Of a stretch of 34,448 nt of DNA, positions 1 to 7,207 are shown one piece after another. Origin of the DNA: Streptomyces griseoviridis (GTDB taxonomy: Bacteria > Actinomycetota > Actinomycetes > Streptomycetales > Streptomycetaceae); contig BMSM01000043.1 of NCBI GenBank assembly GCA_014649155.1, positions 1 through 34,448 on the forward strand, read 5' to 3'. The notes beneath the pieces are model-generated. The model searched no databases. It was not told the DNA's origin and worked only from the letters and a program-made list of their open reading frames with translations. A program made the translations under genes and the position numbers. Numbering within the stretch: the first letter of the stretch is position 1; every line of letters begins with the position of its first letter.

Positions 1-334
1 ACAGCAGCAGCTCCTTGACCTCCGGCACCCGCATCCGGTTCGTCACACTGCGAAACCCCAGCCCGTGCATCCCCGCCAGCAACGCCAGAGCCTTCGCCGT
101 GTTCCCACTCGACAACTCCACCACCGTCGAACCACCACCACCCCCACCGCCACCCGCCGCCCCCTCCAGCAACGGACGCACCATGTGCCACGCCGGACGG
201 TCCTTCACCGACCCGAACGGATTCAACATCTCCAGCTTCGCGAACAGATCCACATTCCGCAGACCATGCACACCCGGATCGATCCGCACCAACGGCGTAT
301 TACCGATGGCCTCCGTGATGCTGTCGTACCTCAT
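1..334 (-). CDS. Cysteine-synthase/SbnA-like PLP enzyme (partial, 3' end beyond window)
   Basis: Fold-type II PLP enzyme of the cysteine synthase family; 111 codons are visible before the frame runs off the left edge. The N-terminus reads MRYDSITEAIGNTPLVRI, the classic family opening. The PLP lysine lies in NPFGSVKDRPAW (about residue 44) and the phosphate-contacting loop is ELSSGNTAKAL. The ATG overlaps the stop of the upstream Y4yA-like gene by four bases (ATGA), so the two are probably translated together. A run of seven glycines, GAAGGGGGGGST, sits between the PLP lysine and the SSGNT loop. About a fifth of the codons end in T, unlike the C-ending codons of its neighbours. Its role as a cysteine synthase, a 2,3-diaminopropionate-type SbnA enzyme or something else cannot be settled from this fragment. 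Confidence 0.8.
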   Translation of the reverse strand, partial: MRYDSITEAIGNTPLVRIDPGVHGLRNVDLFAKLEMLNPFGSVKDRPAWHMVRPLLEGAAGGGGGGGGSTVVELSSGNTAKALALLAGMHGLGFRSVTNRMRVPEVKELLL

Positions 335-1818
335 GACGAAACTCCCCCTGGGTGCGAGATGGGCCAGTAGTCCTCGTCCAGGCACCAGCGCCAGGACCCG
401 CCTTCCCGGACGGCCGCCACCGTCCGTGCGACCGGCTGCCGCTGGGCGCGGTGGGCGTGGAAGTCCATCGCGTACCCGGCGGTGTTGACGAAGGCCAGCG
501 CGTCCCCGGCGCGCGGCAGCCGGGGCAGGAAGACCAGCCGGCGGGTGATCAGGTCGGCCTCCAGACAGAGGTTGCCCACCAGGTACACCCCGGCGGGCTC
601 CTCCGGCCCGCCGGCCGGGGCACGGGGCAGCAGCACCGGGTCCACCAGGACGCCGTGCTCCTCCAGGCTGACGTCCCCGGCGTTCATGCCGAGGCGCACC
701 AGGTGCCGGCCGTCCTCGGCGGGCCGTACGTCGAGGACCCGGGCCAGCGACAGGCCGCACTGGTCGACGAGGGCGCGGCCCGGCTCGATGTGGAGGTCGT
801 GCAGGTGCTCCAGGAGCAGGGTGGCGGGCGAGCGGCCCAGTGCCGGGGCGGGGCGGGTGAGCAGCTCGTCCAGGTAGCCGGGGCCGGCGACCGGCCGGTG
901 GGCGGGGTAGAGCGCGGCCGAACCCCGGACCGTGCCGCCCTCGTTGCGCAGACCGTAGCCGTGCCCGCGCCAGGTCAGCGGCGGGCGGGTGCCGAGCACC
1001 GCCTCGGTCAGCGCGGTGGTCCACCGCTCCCACTCCGCGGCGTCCTCGACGTAACCGACCCCGAAACCGCCGCCGATGTCGACGGCGCGCGGCGCGAAAC
1101 CACGGGCGCGGCACTCGTCCATCAGCAGCACGCACCGCTCCAGGGCGCGTGCCTTCTCCTCCAGCCCGGTGGTGTCCAGGTGGTAGGCGAGGCCGGTCAG
1201 CCGTACGACGTCGGCGTGCCGTTCCAGCGCGTCCCACAGGGCGTCCGCCTCGGCGACCGGGGTGCCGAACCGGCTGCGGCGGGACAGCACCCGGGTGCCG
1301 GCGCCCAGCGCGGTGTCCGCCTCGAAGCCCGACAGCCGGGCCAGCACGTCGACCGTGCCGAGCCCGTGTTCGCGGACCAGCCCGGCCAGGAGTTCCAGTT
1401 CGCCGGGCGAGTCCAGGTTCACCGTCGCGCCGGTCCGGGCGGCCAGCCACAGGAACTCCCGGTCCTTGGGGCCGGTGGCCATGATCCGGTCGCCGGTGAA
1501 GCCGGCCCCCAGCGCGTGCCGCAGCTCCGCCAGGGAGGCCACGTCGATCCCCACCGCGGCCGGGTCGCACGCGGCCAGCCTGCGCACCAGCGCGCTGGAA
1601 CGATTCGCCTTGTGGGCGAAGTACACCCGCCCGGCGAGCCGGTGGCGGCGGTAGACGGCGCGGAACCGCTCGGCGTTGCCGGCGACCGCCTCCGGCAGCA
1701 GCACGTTCAGCGGTGAGCCCAGCGCGTCCACCAGTGAGTGCAGGAACGGCACGTCCCCCAGCAGCGAGGCGAGTGGCGGTGCCACCCGCGGCCGCAAGTA
1801 CAAGGGCGCGTCCTTCAC
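331..1818 (-). CDS. Y4yA-like fold-III PLP decarboxylase/racemase family protein
   Basis: A 495-residue protein of the alanine racemase/ornithine-diaminopimelate decarboxylase fold. Visible hallmarks: the PLP lysine in VYFAHKANRS, the glycine loop DIGGGFGVGY, a HIEPGRALVDQCGL segment, and the C-terminal GNLCLEADLI with the Cys-x-x-Asp pair typical of these decarboxylases. The length and the EPGRALVDQCG signature recall the Y4yA subfamily, whose substrate is not established to my knowledge. I chose the GTG at 1816-1818 because GGGGAGGG lies seven bases upstream; the frame is open further but has no better ribosome site. It overlaps the downstream SbnA-like gene by ATGA. A decarboxylase next to an SbnA-like enzyme recalls diaminopropionate-based siderophore pathways, but that is inference. 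Confidence 0.8.
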   Translation of the reverse strand: MKDAPLYLRPRVAPPLASLLGDVPFLHSLVDALGSPLNVLLPEAVAGNAERFRAVYRRHRLAGRVYFAHKANRSSALVRRLAACDPAAVGIDVASLAELRHALGAGFTGDRIMATGPKDREFLWLAARTGATVNLDSPGELELLAGLVREHGLGTVDVLARLSGFEADTALGAGTRVLSRRSRFGTPVAEADALWDALERHADVVRLTGLAYHLDTTGLEEKARALERCVLLMDECRARGFAPRAVDIGGGFGVGYVEDAAEWERWTTALTEAVLGTRPPLTWRGHGYGLRNEGGTVRGSAALYPAHRPVAGPGYLDELLTRPAPALGRSPATLLLEHLHDLHIEPGRALVDQCGLSLARVLDVRPAEDGRHLVRLGMNAGDVSLEEHGVLVDPVLLPRAPAGGPEEPAGVYLVGNLCLEADLITRRLVFLPRLPRAGDALAFVNTAGYAMDFHAHRAQRQPVARTVAAVREGGSWRWCLDEDYWPISHPGGVSS

Positions 1819-1854
1819 TTGGGTACCCTCCCCACATCGGCCGGCCGTCGTCCC

Positions 1855-1868
1855 GTTGTCACGACAAC
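1855..1868. promoter_or_regulatory. Palindrome upstream of the Y4yA-like gene, possible operator
   Basis: GTTGTC-AC-GACAAC is a perfect 6-2-6 palindrome, with one further outer C/G pair after a mismatch. It lies 37 bases upstream of the chosen GTG of the minus-strand PLP pair, within the divergent gap shared with the alpha/beta hydrolase. Its position suits an operator near the transcription start. No regulator in this window can be assigned to it. Confidence 0.35.
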
Positions 1869-2030
1869 CGCTCTCGATCATCGTTTCCATCTGGACGCGC
1901 CGCTAAGCCCCCGTTTCGCACGGGCCGCGACAGCCCGGCCACCGAGGGTGCCGACCCGCCGCGTTGCGGGCCCGGGGCACCCGGCGGACACTGGCCGTGA
2001 CGGTGACCGCGGCCGGAAGGGGGCCGGGCG

Positions 2031-2840
2031 ATGGGCGGCTACGCGGACCTCCGGGGTGTCCGGACCTGGTACGAGGCCGAGGGGACCGGCGAGCCGCTGG
2101 TGCTGCTGCACGGCGGCCTGTGCACCAACGACACCTGGGGCGCGCTCCGCGCGGACCTCGCCGCCGCGTACCGCGTGTACCTGCCCGAGCGGCGGGCGCA
2201 CGGCCACACCCCGGACGTCGACGGACCGCTCACCTACCGGGACATGGCCGGGGACACGGCGGCCTTCCTGGAGGAGGTGGTCGGCGCGCCGGCGCACCTG
2301 GTCGGCTGGAGCGACGGGGGCGTGGTCGCGCTGCTCACCGCCCTCGCCCGGCCCTGCCTGGTGCGCGCGACGGCGGTGATCGGCGCCAACTTCCGCCCCG
2401 GACCCGAGTGTTTCGCCGACCCGGGGATGCTGGACGCGATGACACCCGGCAGTGCCGGCATGGCGTTCTTCCGGGAGCTGTACGCGGCGGTGACGCCGGA
2501 CGGCGCCGGCCACTGGCCGGTGGTGGCGGAGAAGGTGGTCGACATGTGGCGCACCCAGCCGACGCTCGACACGGGGGATCTGGCCCGGATCGCGTCACCG
2601 ACCCTGGTGATGGCCGGTGACGACGACATGATGACGCTGGAGCACACGGCCGCCCTGTACGACGCGATCCCGCACGCCCGGCTGGCCGTCGTCCCCGGCG
2701 CGTCCCATCTGGTGCCGCTGGAACAGCCGGCGCTGGTGCGCCGGCTGATCACGGAGCACCTCACGCACGGCGCCGAGGTCGAGACGATGATGCCGGTGCG
2801 GCGCGCGGCGTCCCCCCGGGGCGCCGGCACCGGCCCCTGA
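2031..2840 (+). CDS. Alpha/beta hydrolase
   Basis: A 269-residue cytosolic alpha/beta-hydrolase-fold protein. The oxyanion-loop motif LLHGG is at residues 25-29, the nucleophile elbow GWSDGG carries Ser94, the acid is probably one of Asp197-Asp199 in MAGDDDMM, and the catalytic histidine is His226 in GASHLVPL. The order and spacing are normal for the family. A GGAAGGGGG ribosome site precedes the ATG. There is no signal peptide. The C-terminal 25 residues past the fold are low-complexity and probably disordered. It is divergent from the PLP pair across about 210 bp. Substrate unknown; sequence alone does not separate esterase, lactonase or haloperoxidase-like activity. Confidence 0.85.
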   Translation: MGGYADLRGVRTWYEAEGTGEPLVLLHGGLCTNDTWGALRADLAAAYRVYLPERRAHGHTPDVDGPLTYRDMAGDTAAFLEEVVGAPAHLVGWSDGGVVALLTALARPCLVRATAVIGANFRPGPECFADPGMLDAMTPGSAGMAFFRELYAAVTPDGAGHWPVVAEKVVDMWRTQPTLDTGDLARIASPTLVMAGDDDMMTLEHTAALYDAIPHARLAVVPGASHLVPLEQPALVRRLITEHLTHGAEVETMMPVRRAASPRGAGTGP

Positions 2841-2867
2841 CCGCCGCCGTCCGGTGCTGTCAGGGGC
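2833..2867. terminator. Bidirectional hairpin spanning both stop codons
   Basis: GCCCCTGAC and GTCAGGGGC form a perfect 9-bp stem around a 17-base loop. The left arm contains the TGA of the alpha/beta hydrolase (2838-2840) and the right arm contains the stop of the convergent DUF2891 gene (2860-2862). There is no U-tract, as is common in Streptomyces. It should work symmetrically for both transcripts. Confidence 0.6.
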
Positions 2868-3873
2868 GGGCGAGCGGGTCGAGGGCGAGGGTGGCGAAGG
2901 TGGCCAGCCAGTGGTCGGTGGTGAAGTCGCCGCGGTCCACCGCCGGCAGGCCCGCCGCGAGGTGCGCGTCGGCCGCCGCGCCCAGCCGGTCGCGGACCGG
3001 TCCCCCGGGCAGCGCGTCGGCGAGGGAGCGCAGGGCCGCCGCGCGGCTGAGGGTCAGGCCGAGCAGGTGGCCGATCTGCGGGTCGGCGTGGTCGGAGACG
3101 ACGGGGACCTCGAGCGGCGGGCAGGGGGCGCCGGTGCGCAGCGCGGGCAGGAAGCGGTCCAGCCACGGCGCGAACTCCCCGGCCGGCAGCACCCTGCGCA
3201 TCGCGTCGGCCTCGGTCAGGGCCGGGGAGAGGAAGTCCTGTCCCGACGGTTCCCAGTGGGCGGGCGCGTCGTGGTCGTCGGCGAACCAGGTCAGCAGGCG
3301 TTGCCGTACGGCCTGTCCGGTGGCGGGCGGCAGTTCGCCGGAGTCGAGGGCGAGGCCGAGGGCGAAGGCGCTGTTGGGGTGGTTGCCGTGGCGCACGGGA
3401 TAGGTGGCCCTGGGCAGCCAGCCGGTCAGCAGCGCGTCGACGGCGGCGACGGCCGGGGCCAGCGCCGCGGTCCAGCGGGCGCCGGCGGCCCCGCCGTACG
3501 CGCGGCACTCGGCGGCGAGCGCGAGCAGCCAGGCCCAGCCGTAGGGCCGTTCGAAGGAGGGGTGGTCGCGGAGGTAGGCGGCCTCGACGGCGGCGTTCTC
3601 CGGGGTGAGGTGCCGGTCGAGGACGGCGTGGGCGGGGGCGGTGTCCGGCAGTTCGGGGGTGCCGCCGTACCGGCGGAGCAGGCGGACGAGCAGCCAGTGC
3701 ATATGGGCCGCGGAGTGCCAGTCGTAGGCGCCGTAGAAGACGGGGTGCAGGGTACGGGGGTCGGTGCTCTCGTCGGCGGAGGTGATCAGGTGGGCGGGGA
3801 AGTTGGGGTACGCGCGGGTGATGTTGGCGAGCGCGAGCCGGGCGAAGGGCGCGGCGTGGGTGCTGAGCGGCAT
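2860..3873 (-). CDS. DUF2891 family protein in the pyroglutamate operon
   Basis: A 337-residue soluble protein, last gene of the minus-strand 5-oxoproline operon. It matches the DUF2891 family in length and in conserved segments such as HPVFYGAYDWHSAAHMHW near residue 45, ERPYGWAWLLAL, HGNHPNSAFALGLA and the HWEPSGQDFLSP segment. It looks mostly alpha-helical with many conserved aromatic and His residues, so an enzymatic role is plausible, but the family function is not known to me. No signal peptide or membrane segment is seen. Its ATG shares one base with the stop of pcp (TGATG), which implies translational coupling and a role linked to pyroglutamyl peptides or 5-oxoproline. Confidence 0.85.
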   Translation of the reverse strand: MPLSTHAAPFARLALANITRAYPNFPAHLITSADESTDPRTLHPVFYGAYDWHSAAHMHWLLVRLLRRYGGTPELPDTAPAHAVLDRHLTPENAAVEAAYLRDHPSFERPYGWAWLLALAAECRAYGGAAGARWTAALAPAVAAVDALLTGWLPRATYPVRHGNHPNSAFALGLALDSGELPPATGQAVRQRLLTWFADDHDAPAHWEPSGQDFLSPALTEADAMRRVLPAGEFAPWLDRFLPALRTGAPCPPLEVPVVSDHADPQIGHLLGLTLSRAAALRSLADALPGGPVRDRLGAAADAHLAAGLPAVDRGDFTTDHWLATFATLALDPLARP

Positions 3874-4523
3874 CAGTGGGTCGCTCCCTCGGTGATCTTC
3901 AGGTCCTGGCCCGCGGGGGTCCGGGCGGCGGCGGTCAGCAGGGCGCGCAGACCGTGGGCGACGGTGGCCGGGGGCAGGGCGGGCGCCTGGCCGTCGGTGA
4001 CCTGTTCCGGCGCCCAGGGGACGTGCGCGAAACCGCCCCGGATGTCCGGGTGCTCGGTGGCGATGAGGTGGCCGAGGCCGTAGGCGACGTGGTTGCAGAC
4101 GAAGGTGCCGGCGGTGTTCGAGACGGCGGCGGGGACGCCGGCCTCGCGCATAGCGGCGACGCACGCCTTGACGGGGAGGGTGGAGAAGTAGGCGGCGGGT
4201 CCGTCCGCGACCACCGGTTCGTCGACCGGCTGCCGTCCGGCGTTGTCGGGGATGCGGGCGTCGTCGACGTTGACGCCGACACGTTCGACGGTGACGCCGG
4301 GGCGTCCGCCGGCCTGGCCGAGGCAGAGCACCAGGTCGGGTTCCACGGCGCGGACGGCCTCGCGCAGGGCGACGAGCGAGTCGCCGAAGGCGCAGGGCAG
4401 TTCGACGGCGGTGACGGCGAGCCCGGCGGGCGGTTCGGCGGCCACCAGGGACGCCGCCTGCCAGGACGGGTTCACACGCTCGCCGCCGAAGGGGGCGAAG
4501 CCGGTGATGAGGACACGGGTCAC
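3873..4523 (-). CDS. pcp: Pyrrolidone-carboxylate peptidase (pyroglutamyl peptidase I)
   Basis: A 216-residue cysteine peptidase that removes N-terminal pyroglutamate (5-oxoproline) from peptides in the cytosol. The N-terminus VTRVLITGFAPFGG is the family signature. The catalytic triad falls at the usual positions: Glu80 in GVTVERVGVN, Cys143 in NTAGTFVCNHVAYGL and His167 in GFAHVPW. I chose the GTG start at 4521-4523 because a GGAAGGAA ribosome site precedes it and the protein then has normal length. It lies 23 bases after the DUF979 gene and overlaps DUF2891 by one base. Its product is the substrate of the PxpABC oxoprolinase encoded divergently, so the two arms form one pathway. Confidence 0.95.
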   Translation of the reverse strand: MTRVLITGFAPFGGERVNPSWQAASLVAAEPPAGLAVTAVELPCAFGDSLVALREAVRAVEPDLVLCLGQAGGRPGVTVERVGVNVDDARIPDNAGRQPVDEPVVADGPAAYFSTLPVKACVAAMREAGVPAAVSNTAGTFVCNHVAYGLGHLIATEHPDIRGGFAHVPWAPEQVTDGQAPALPPATVAHGLRALLTAAARTPAGQDLKITEGATH

Positions 4524-4546
4524 GGCGGTTCCTTCCTGGAAGGGGG

Positions 4547-5521
4547 TCAGAAGGCGAAGACCGCCATGATCACGGTGCAGCAGCCGAGGAGCGCGACGCC
4601 CGTGGGGAGCTGGGCCTTGATCGGGCCGTACTGGTCCTTCAGTTCGAGCAGGGTGGCCGGGACGATGTTGAAGTTGGCGGCCATCGGGGTGCAGAGGGTG
4701 CCGGCGAACCCGGCCAGCATGCCGATCGCGAGGACGGCGGGCTCGTTGCCGTGCATCTGCTGGATGAGCACCGGCCAGCCGATCGCCGCGGTCATCACCG
4801 GGAACGCGGCGAAGGCGTTGCCCATGATCACGGTGAACAGGAACATGCCGACGCAGTACGCGATCACCGCGAGGTACCTGGAGTCCTCGGGGAGGACCTT
4901 GTTCATGATGTCGCCGACCTGGTCGCCGACCCCGGCGGCGGCGAAGATCGAGCCGAGCACCGCGAGGAGCTGGGGCAGCAGCAGCGCGGAGCCCATCGCC
5001 TCCAGCATGGACCGGCCGGAGTGCACCGGGACGGAGACCTTCCTCTCGCCGGTGACCAGCATGCCGACCACAAGGGCGGCGACACAGCCGAGGCCCAGCC
5101 CCAGCAGGGTGGCCTTGCCGTCCTCGAAGAGGCCGGACTCGTCCAGCACGGAGGCGCAGACGATGGCGACCAGCGGGATGGTCAGGGCGGGGACGAAGAT
5201 CTTGTTGCCGAGCCGGGCGGCGGACGCCTCGCGCTGCTCGCCGGTGGTGGTGACCGGGAAGCCCTTGCCGAGGAAGTCGAACCCGGCGAGCACGATCAGG
5301 GCGAGGACCGCGACGCCGAGCGGTTCGGCGGGCAGGGTCCAGCCGCCGTTGTCCGCGGTGGCGTCGGCGACGCCGGTCCCGTAGGGGAAGGTGAGCCCGA
5401 GCAGGCCCCAGAACGCGGCGGACGTCCACCGCTTGGGGTTGGTGCGGTCCATGGCCATCTGCGCGGCCATGACGACGAAGACGAGCCCGATCAGCCAGTA
5501 GAGCCACTCGACCTTGATCAC
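4547..5521 (-). CDS. DUF979 family membrane protein, putative permease partner
   Basis: A 324-residue polytopic membrane protein with about eight to ten hydrophobic segments, for example VEWLYWLIGLVFVVMAAQM at the N-terminus and LAVIAYCVGMFLFTVIMGNA in the second half. Conserved-looking features include PYGTG, GNAFAAFPVMTAAIGWP and the C-terminal CTPMAANFNIVPA. It matches DUF979, which normally occurs as a pair with DUF969. The GTG start overlaps the DUF969 stop by four bases (GTGA), so the pair is probably made in fixed ratio. Neighbours pcp and pxpABC point to uptake of 5-oxoproline or pyroglutamyl peptides. That transport role is inference from context; no substrate site is visible. Confidence 0.85.
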   Translation of the reverse strand: MIKVEWLYWLIGLVFVVMAAQMAMDRTNPKRWTSAAFWGLLGLTFPYGTGVADATADNGGWTLPAEPLGVAVLALIVLAGFDFLGKGFPVTTTGEQREASAARLGNKIFVPALTIPLVAIVCASVLDESGLFEDGKATLLGLGLGCVAALVVGMLVTGERKVSVPVHSGRSMLEAMGSALLLPQLLAVLGSIFAAAGVGDQVGDIMNKVLPEDSRYLAVIAYCVGMFLFTVIMGNAFAAFPVMTAAIGWPVLIQQMHGNEPAVLAIGMLAGFAGTLCTPMAANFNIVPATLLELKDQYGPIKAQLPTGVALLGCCTVIMAVFAF

Positions 5522-6237
5522 TTGTCGGCCCCCTCGGGAAGCGGCAGGTCGTGCTCGGCGGCGGCGAGTGCCATCTCGCGTTCGAGCTGCCTGTCCATGA
5601 GCAGCAGCCGGGCGCCGTGGATGAGGAAGGCGCAGACCGCGAGCGGGATCGCCCACAGGGCCAGCTGGGTCGGTTCGATGTCCTGGTGGTACGTGGAGTT
5701 CACGAAACCGGTGATCAGCAGGATGGAGCCGATCGCGATGAAGCAGTCCTCGCCGAAGAAGACGCCGACCGTGTCGGCGGAGGCGGAGTAGGAGCGCACC
5801 TTCTCGCGCAGCCGGTCGGGCAGCTTCGCCCCCGTGGTGCGCTCGGCGGCGGCCTCGGCCATGGGCGCGACCAGCGGCCGTACGGTCTGCGCGGGGCCGC
5901 CGATGCTGTTCAGGCCGAAGGCCGCGGTGACCTGCCGGACCAGCAGGTAGACGGTGAGGAACCGGCCGGCGCTGAGCTTGCCGAGGCGGCCGATCAGGTT
6001 GCGGGCCTGCTCGCGCAGGCCGTAGCGCTCCAGCAGGCCGATCACCGGAAGCACGATGGCGTAGACGGTGACCGAGCGGCTGTCGGCGAAGGACCGGCCG
6101 AAGGCCGCGAGGACCTCCAGCGGGTCCATCCTGCCGAGCAGGCCGGTGACGATACCGGCGACGCCCACCACGAGGACGGGATTGCGGCGCGTGACGAATC
6201 CGAGGATCACCACGACCACACCGAGAAGCACGATCAT
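5518..6237 (-). CDS. DUF969 family membrane protein, putative permease partner
   Basis: A 239-residue membrane protein, first gene of the minus-strand 5-oxoproline operon. It begins with a strong hydrophobic segment (MIVLLGVVVVILGFV), continues with several more, and carries the conserved-looking FGLNSIGGPAQTVRPLVAPM and YSASADTVGVFFGEDCFIA segments of DUF969. The ATG at 6235-6237 has an AAGAAGG ribosome site eight bases upstream. The 5' leader from the predicted start is about 84 bases. It is coupled to DUF979 by GTGA overlap. Together they resemble a two-component symporter-type permease; the substrate is inferred from context to be 5-oxoproline or a related small acid. Confidence 0.85.
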   Translation of the reverse strand: MIVLLGVVVVILGFVTRRNPVLVVGVAGIVTGLLGRMDPLEVLAAFGRSFADSRSVTVYAIVLPVIGLLERYGLREQARNLIGRLGKLSAGRFLTVYLLVRQVTAAFGLNSIGGPAQTVRPLVAPMAEAAAERTTGAKLPDRLREKVRSYSASADTVGVFFGEDCFIAIGSILLITGFVNSTYHQDIEPTQLALWAIPLAVCAFLIHGARLLLMDRQLEREMALAAAEHDLPLPEGADK

Positions 6238-6327
6238 TCGGTGGCCTTCTTCAGGCTTCGGGGGCAGGGCACGGACCCGGGAGCGGTATGCGGACCGCCT
6301 CGTTCCGGATGCATGGGAGATGCACGG

Positions 6328-6357
6328 ACCCTAGACGATCGTTGAACGATCTAACAA
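6328..6357 (-). promoter_or_regulatory. Promoter of the DUF969-DUF979-pcp-DUF2891 operon
   Basis: On the minus strand, TTGTTA (6357-6352) and TAGGGT (6333-6328) are separated by exactly 18 bases, a good vegetative-type promoter. The spacer is almost wholly occupied by the palindrome at 6337-6351. The expected start of transcription is near 6321, about 84 bases before the DUF969 ATG. Confidence 0.6.
6337..6351. promoter_or_regulatory. FCD/FadR-type GntR operator, minus-operon side
   Basis: GATCGTT-G-AACGATC is a perfect 7-1-7 palindrome. It fits TNGT-N3-ACNA, the pattern known for FadR/FCD-class GntR regulators. It lies between the -35 and -10 of the minus-strand operon, so bound protein would repress. 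The regulator gene is not in this window. Confidence 0.6.
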
Positions 6358-6418
6358 GGGGTGACTTTTCCCGCGGCATTCGCGGGCACTTTTCCTCCGC
6401 GAGTCTTCCGGGAAGCCC

Positions 6419-6448
6419 TTGTCGTATCGTTCAACAATCCATTACGTT
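6419..6448 (+). promoter_or_regulatory. Promoter of pxpABC, probably giving a leaderless mRNA
   Basis: TTGTCG (6419-6424) and TACGTT (6443-6448) are 18 bases apart, the same geometry as the opposing promoter. Transcription would start about seven bases downstream, at or next to the GTG of pxpA at 6455, so the mRNA is probably leaderless. Confidence 0.55.
6426..6438. promoter_or_regulatory. FCD/FadR-type GntR operator, pxpABC side
   Basis: ATCGTT-C-AACAAT repeats the opposing operator with one mismatch between its arms and again fits TNGT-N3-ACNA. It sits inside the spacer of the pxpA promoter. The two sites are 88 bases apart centre to centre, so one regulator could control both arms. Confidence 0.55.
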
Positions 6449-6454
6449 CAGGGG

Positions 6455-7207
6455 GTGATCGACCTCAACGCGGACCTCGGCGAGGGCTTCGGCCGCTGGA
6501 CCCTCACCGACGACGACGCCCTCCTCTCCGTCGTCACCAGCGCCAACGTCGCCTGCGGCTTCCACGCCGGCGACCCCTCGGTGATGCGGCGGGTCTGCGA
6601 CCTCGCCGCCGAGCGCGGGGTGCGGATCGGCGCCCAGGTGTCCTACCGCGACCTGGCCGGCTTCGGCCGGCGCGCGATGGACGTGCCCGCCGGTGAACTC
6701 GCGGACGAGGTCGCCTACCAGATCGGCGCGCTCCAGGTCTTCGCCCGCGCCGCCGGGACGGACGTGGTCTACGTCAAGCCGCACGGCGCCCTCTACAACC
6801 GCACCGTGCGCGACGCCGAGCAGGCGCACGCCGTGGTGGCGGGCGTCCGGCTCGCGGGCGGCGCCCTGCCCGTGCTCGGGCTCCCCGGGTCGCGGCTGCT
6901 CGCCGCCGCCGGGGAGGCGGGGCTCACGGCCGTCCCCGAGGCGTTCGCCGACCGGGCCTACACCCCGGAGGGCACCCTGGTGCCGCGCCGCGAACCGGAC
7001 GCCGTGATCACGGACGAGGAGGCGGTCGTACGCCGCGCGCTGGCGTTCGCGGTGGACGGCGCCGTCGAGGCCGTGGACGGCGGCACCGTCGCGGTCACCG
7101 CCCGTTCCCTGTGCCTGCACGGCGACACCCCGGGCGCGGCCCGTACCGCGGTCCGGGTGCGTACGGCCCTGGAGGCGGCCGGAGTCGAGATCAGGCCGTT
7201 CGCATGA
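6455..7207 (+). CDS. pxpA: 5-oxoprolinase subunit A (LamB/YcsF family)
   Basis: A 250-residue member of the LamB/YcsF family, subunit A of the ATP-dependent prokaryotic 5-oxoprolinase PxpABC, which opens 5-oxoproline to L-glutamate. Hallmarks are the N-terminal IDLNADLGEGFGRW, the TSANVACGFHAGDPSVM segment, the VKPHGALYN motif and EAFADRAYTPEGTLVPR. The start is taken as the GTG at 6455, which begins the protein exactly at the conserved DLNADLGE block; an earlier ATG-like start would lie inside the promoter. No good ribosome site precedes the GTG, which agrees with a leaderless mRNA. The gene overlaps pxpB by ATGA. Confidence in function is high because all three subunits are present in order. 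Confidence 0.95.
   Translation: MIDLNADLGEGFGRWTLTDDDALLSVVTSANVACGFHAGDPSVMRRVCDLAAERGVRIGAQVSYRDLAGFGRRAMDVPAGELADEVAYQIGALQVFARAAGTDVVYVKPHGALYNRTVRDAEQAHAVVAGVRLAGGALPVLGLPGSRLLAAAGEAGLTAVPEAFADRAYTPEGTLVPRREPDAVITDEEAVVRRALAFAVDGAVEAVDGGTVAVTARSLCLHGDTPGAARTAVRVRTALEAAGVEIRPFA

Noticed and set aside
1964..2620. A plus-strand frame overlapping the alpha/beta hydrolase
   Set aside because: Arg/Gly-rich and without motifs, whereas the frame from 2031 has the complete catalytic triad order.
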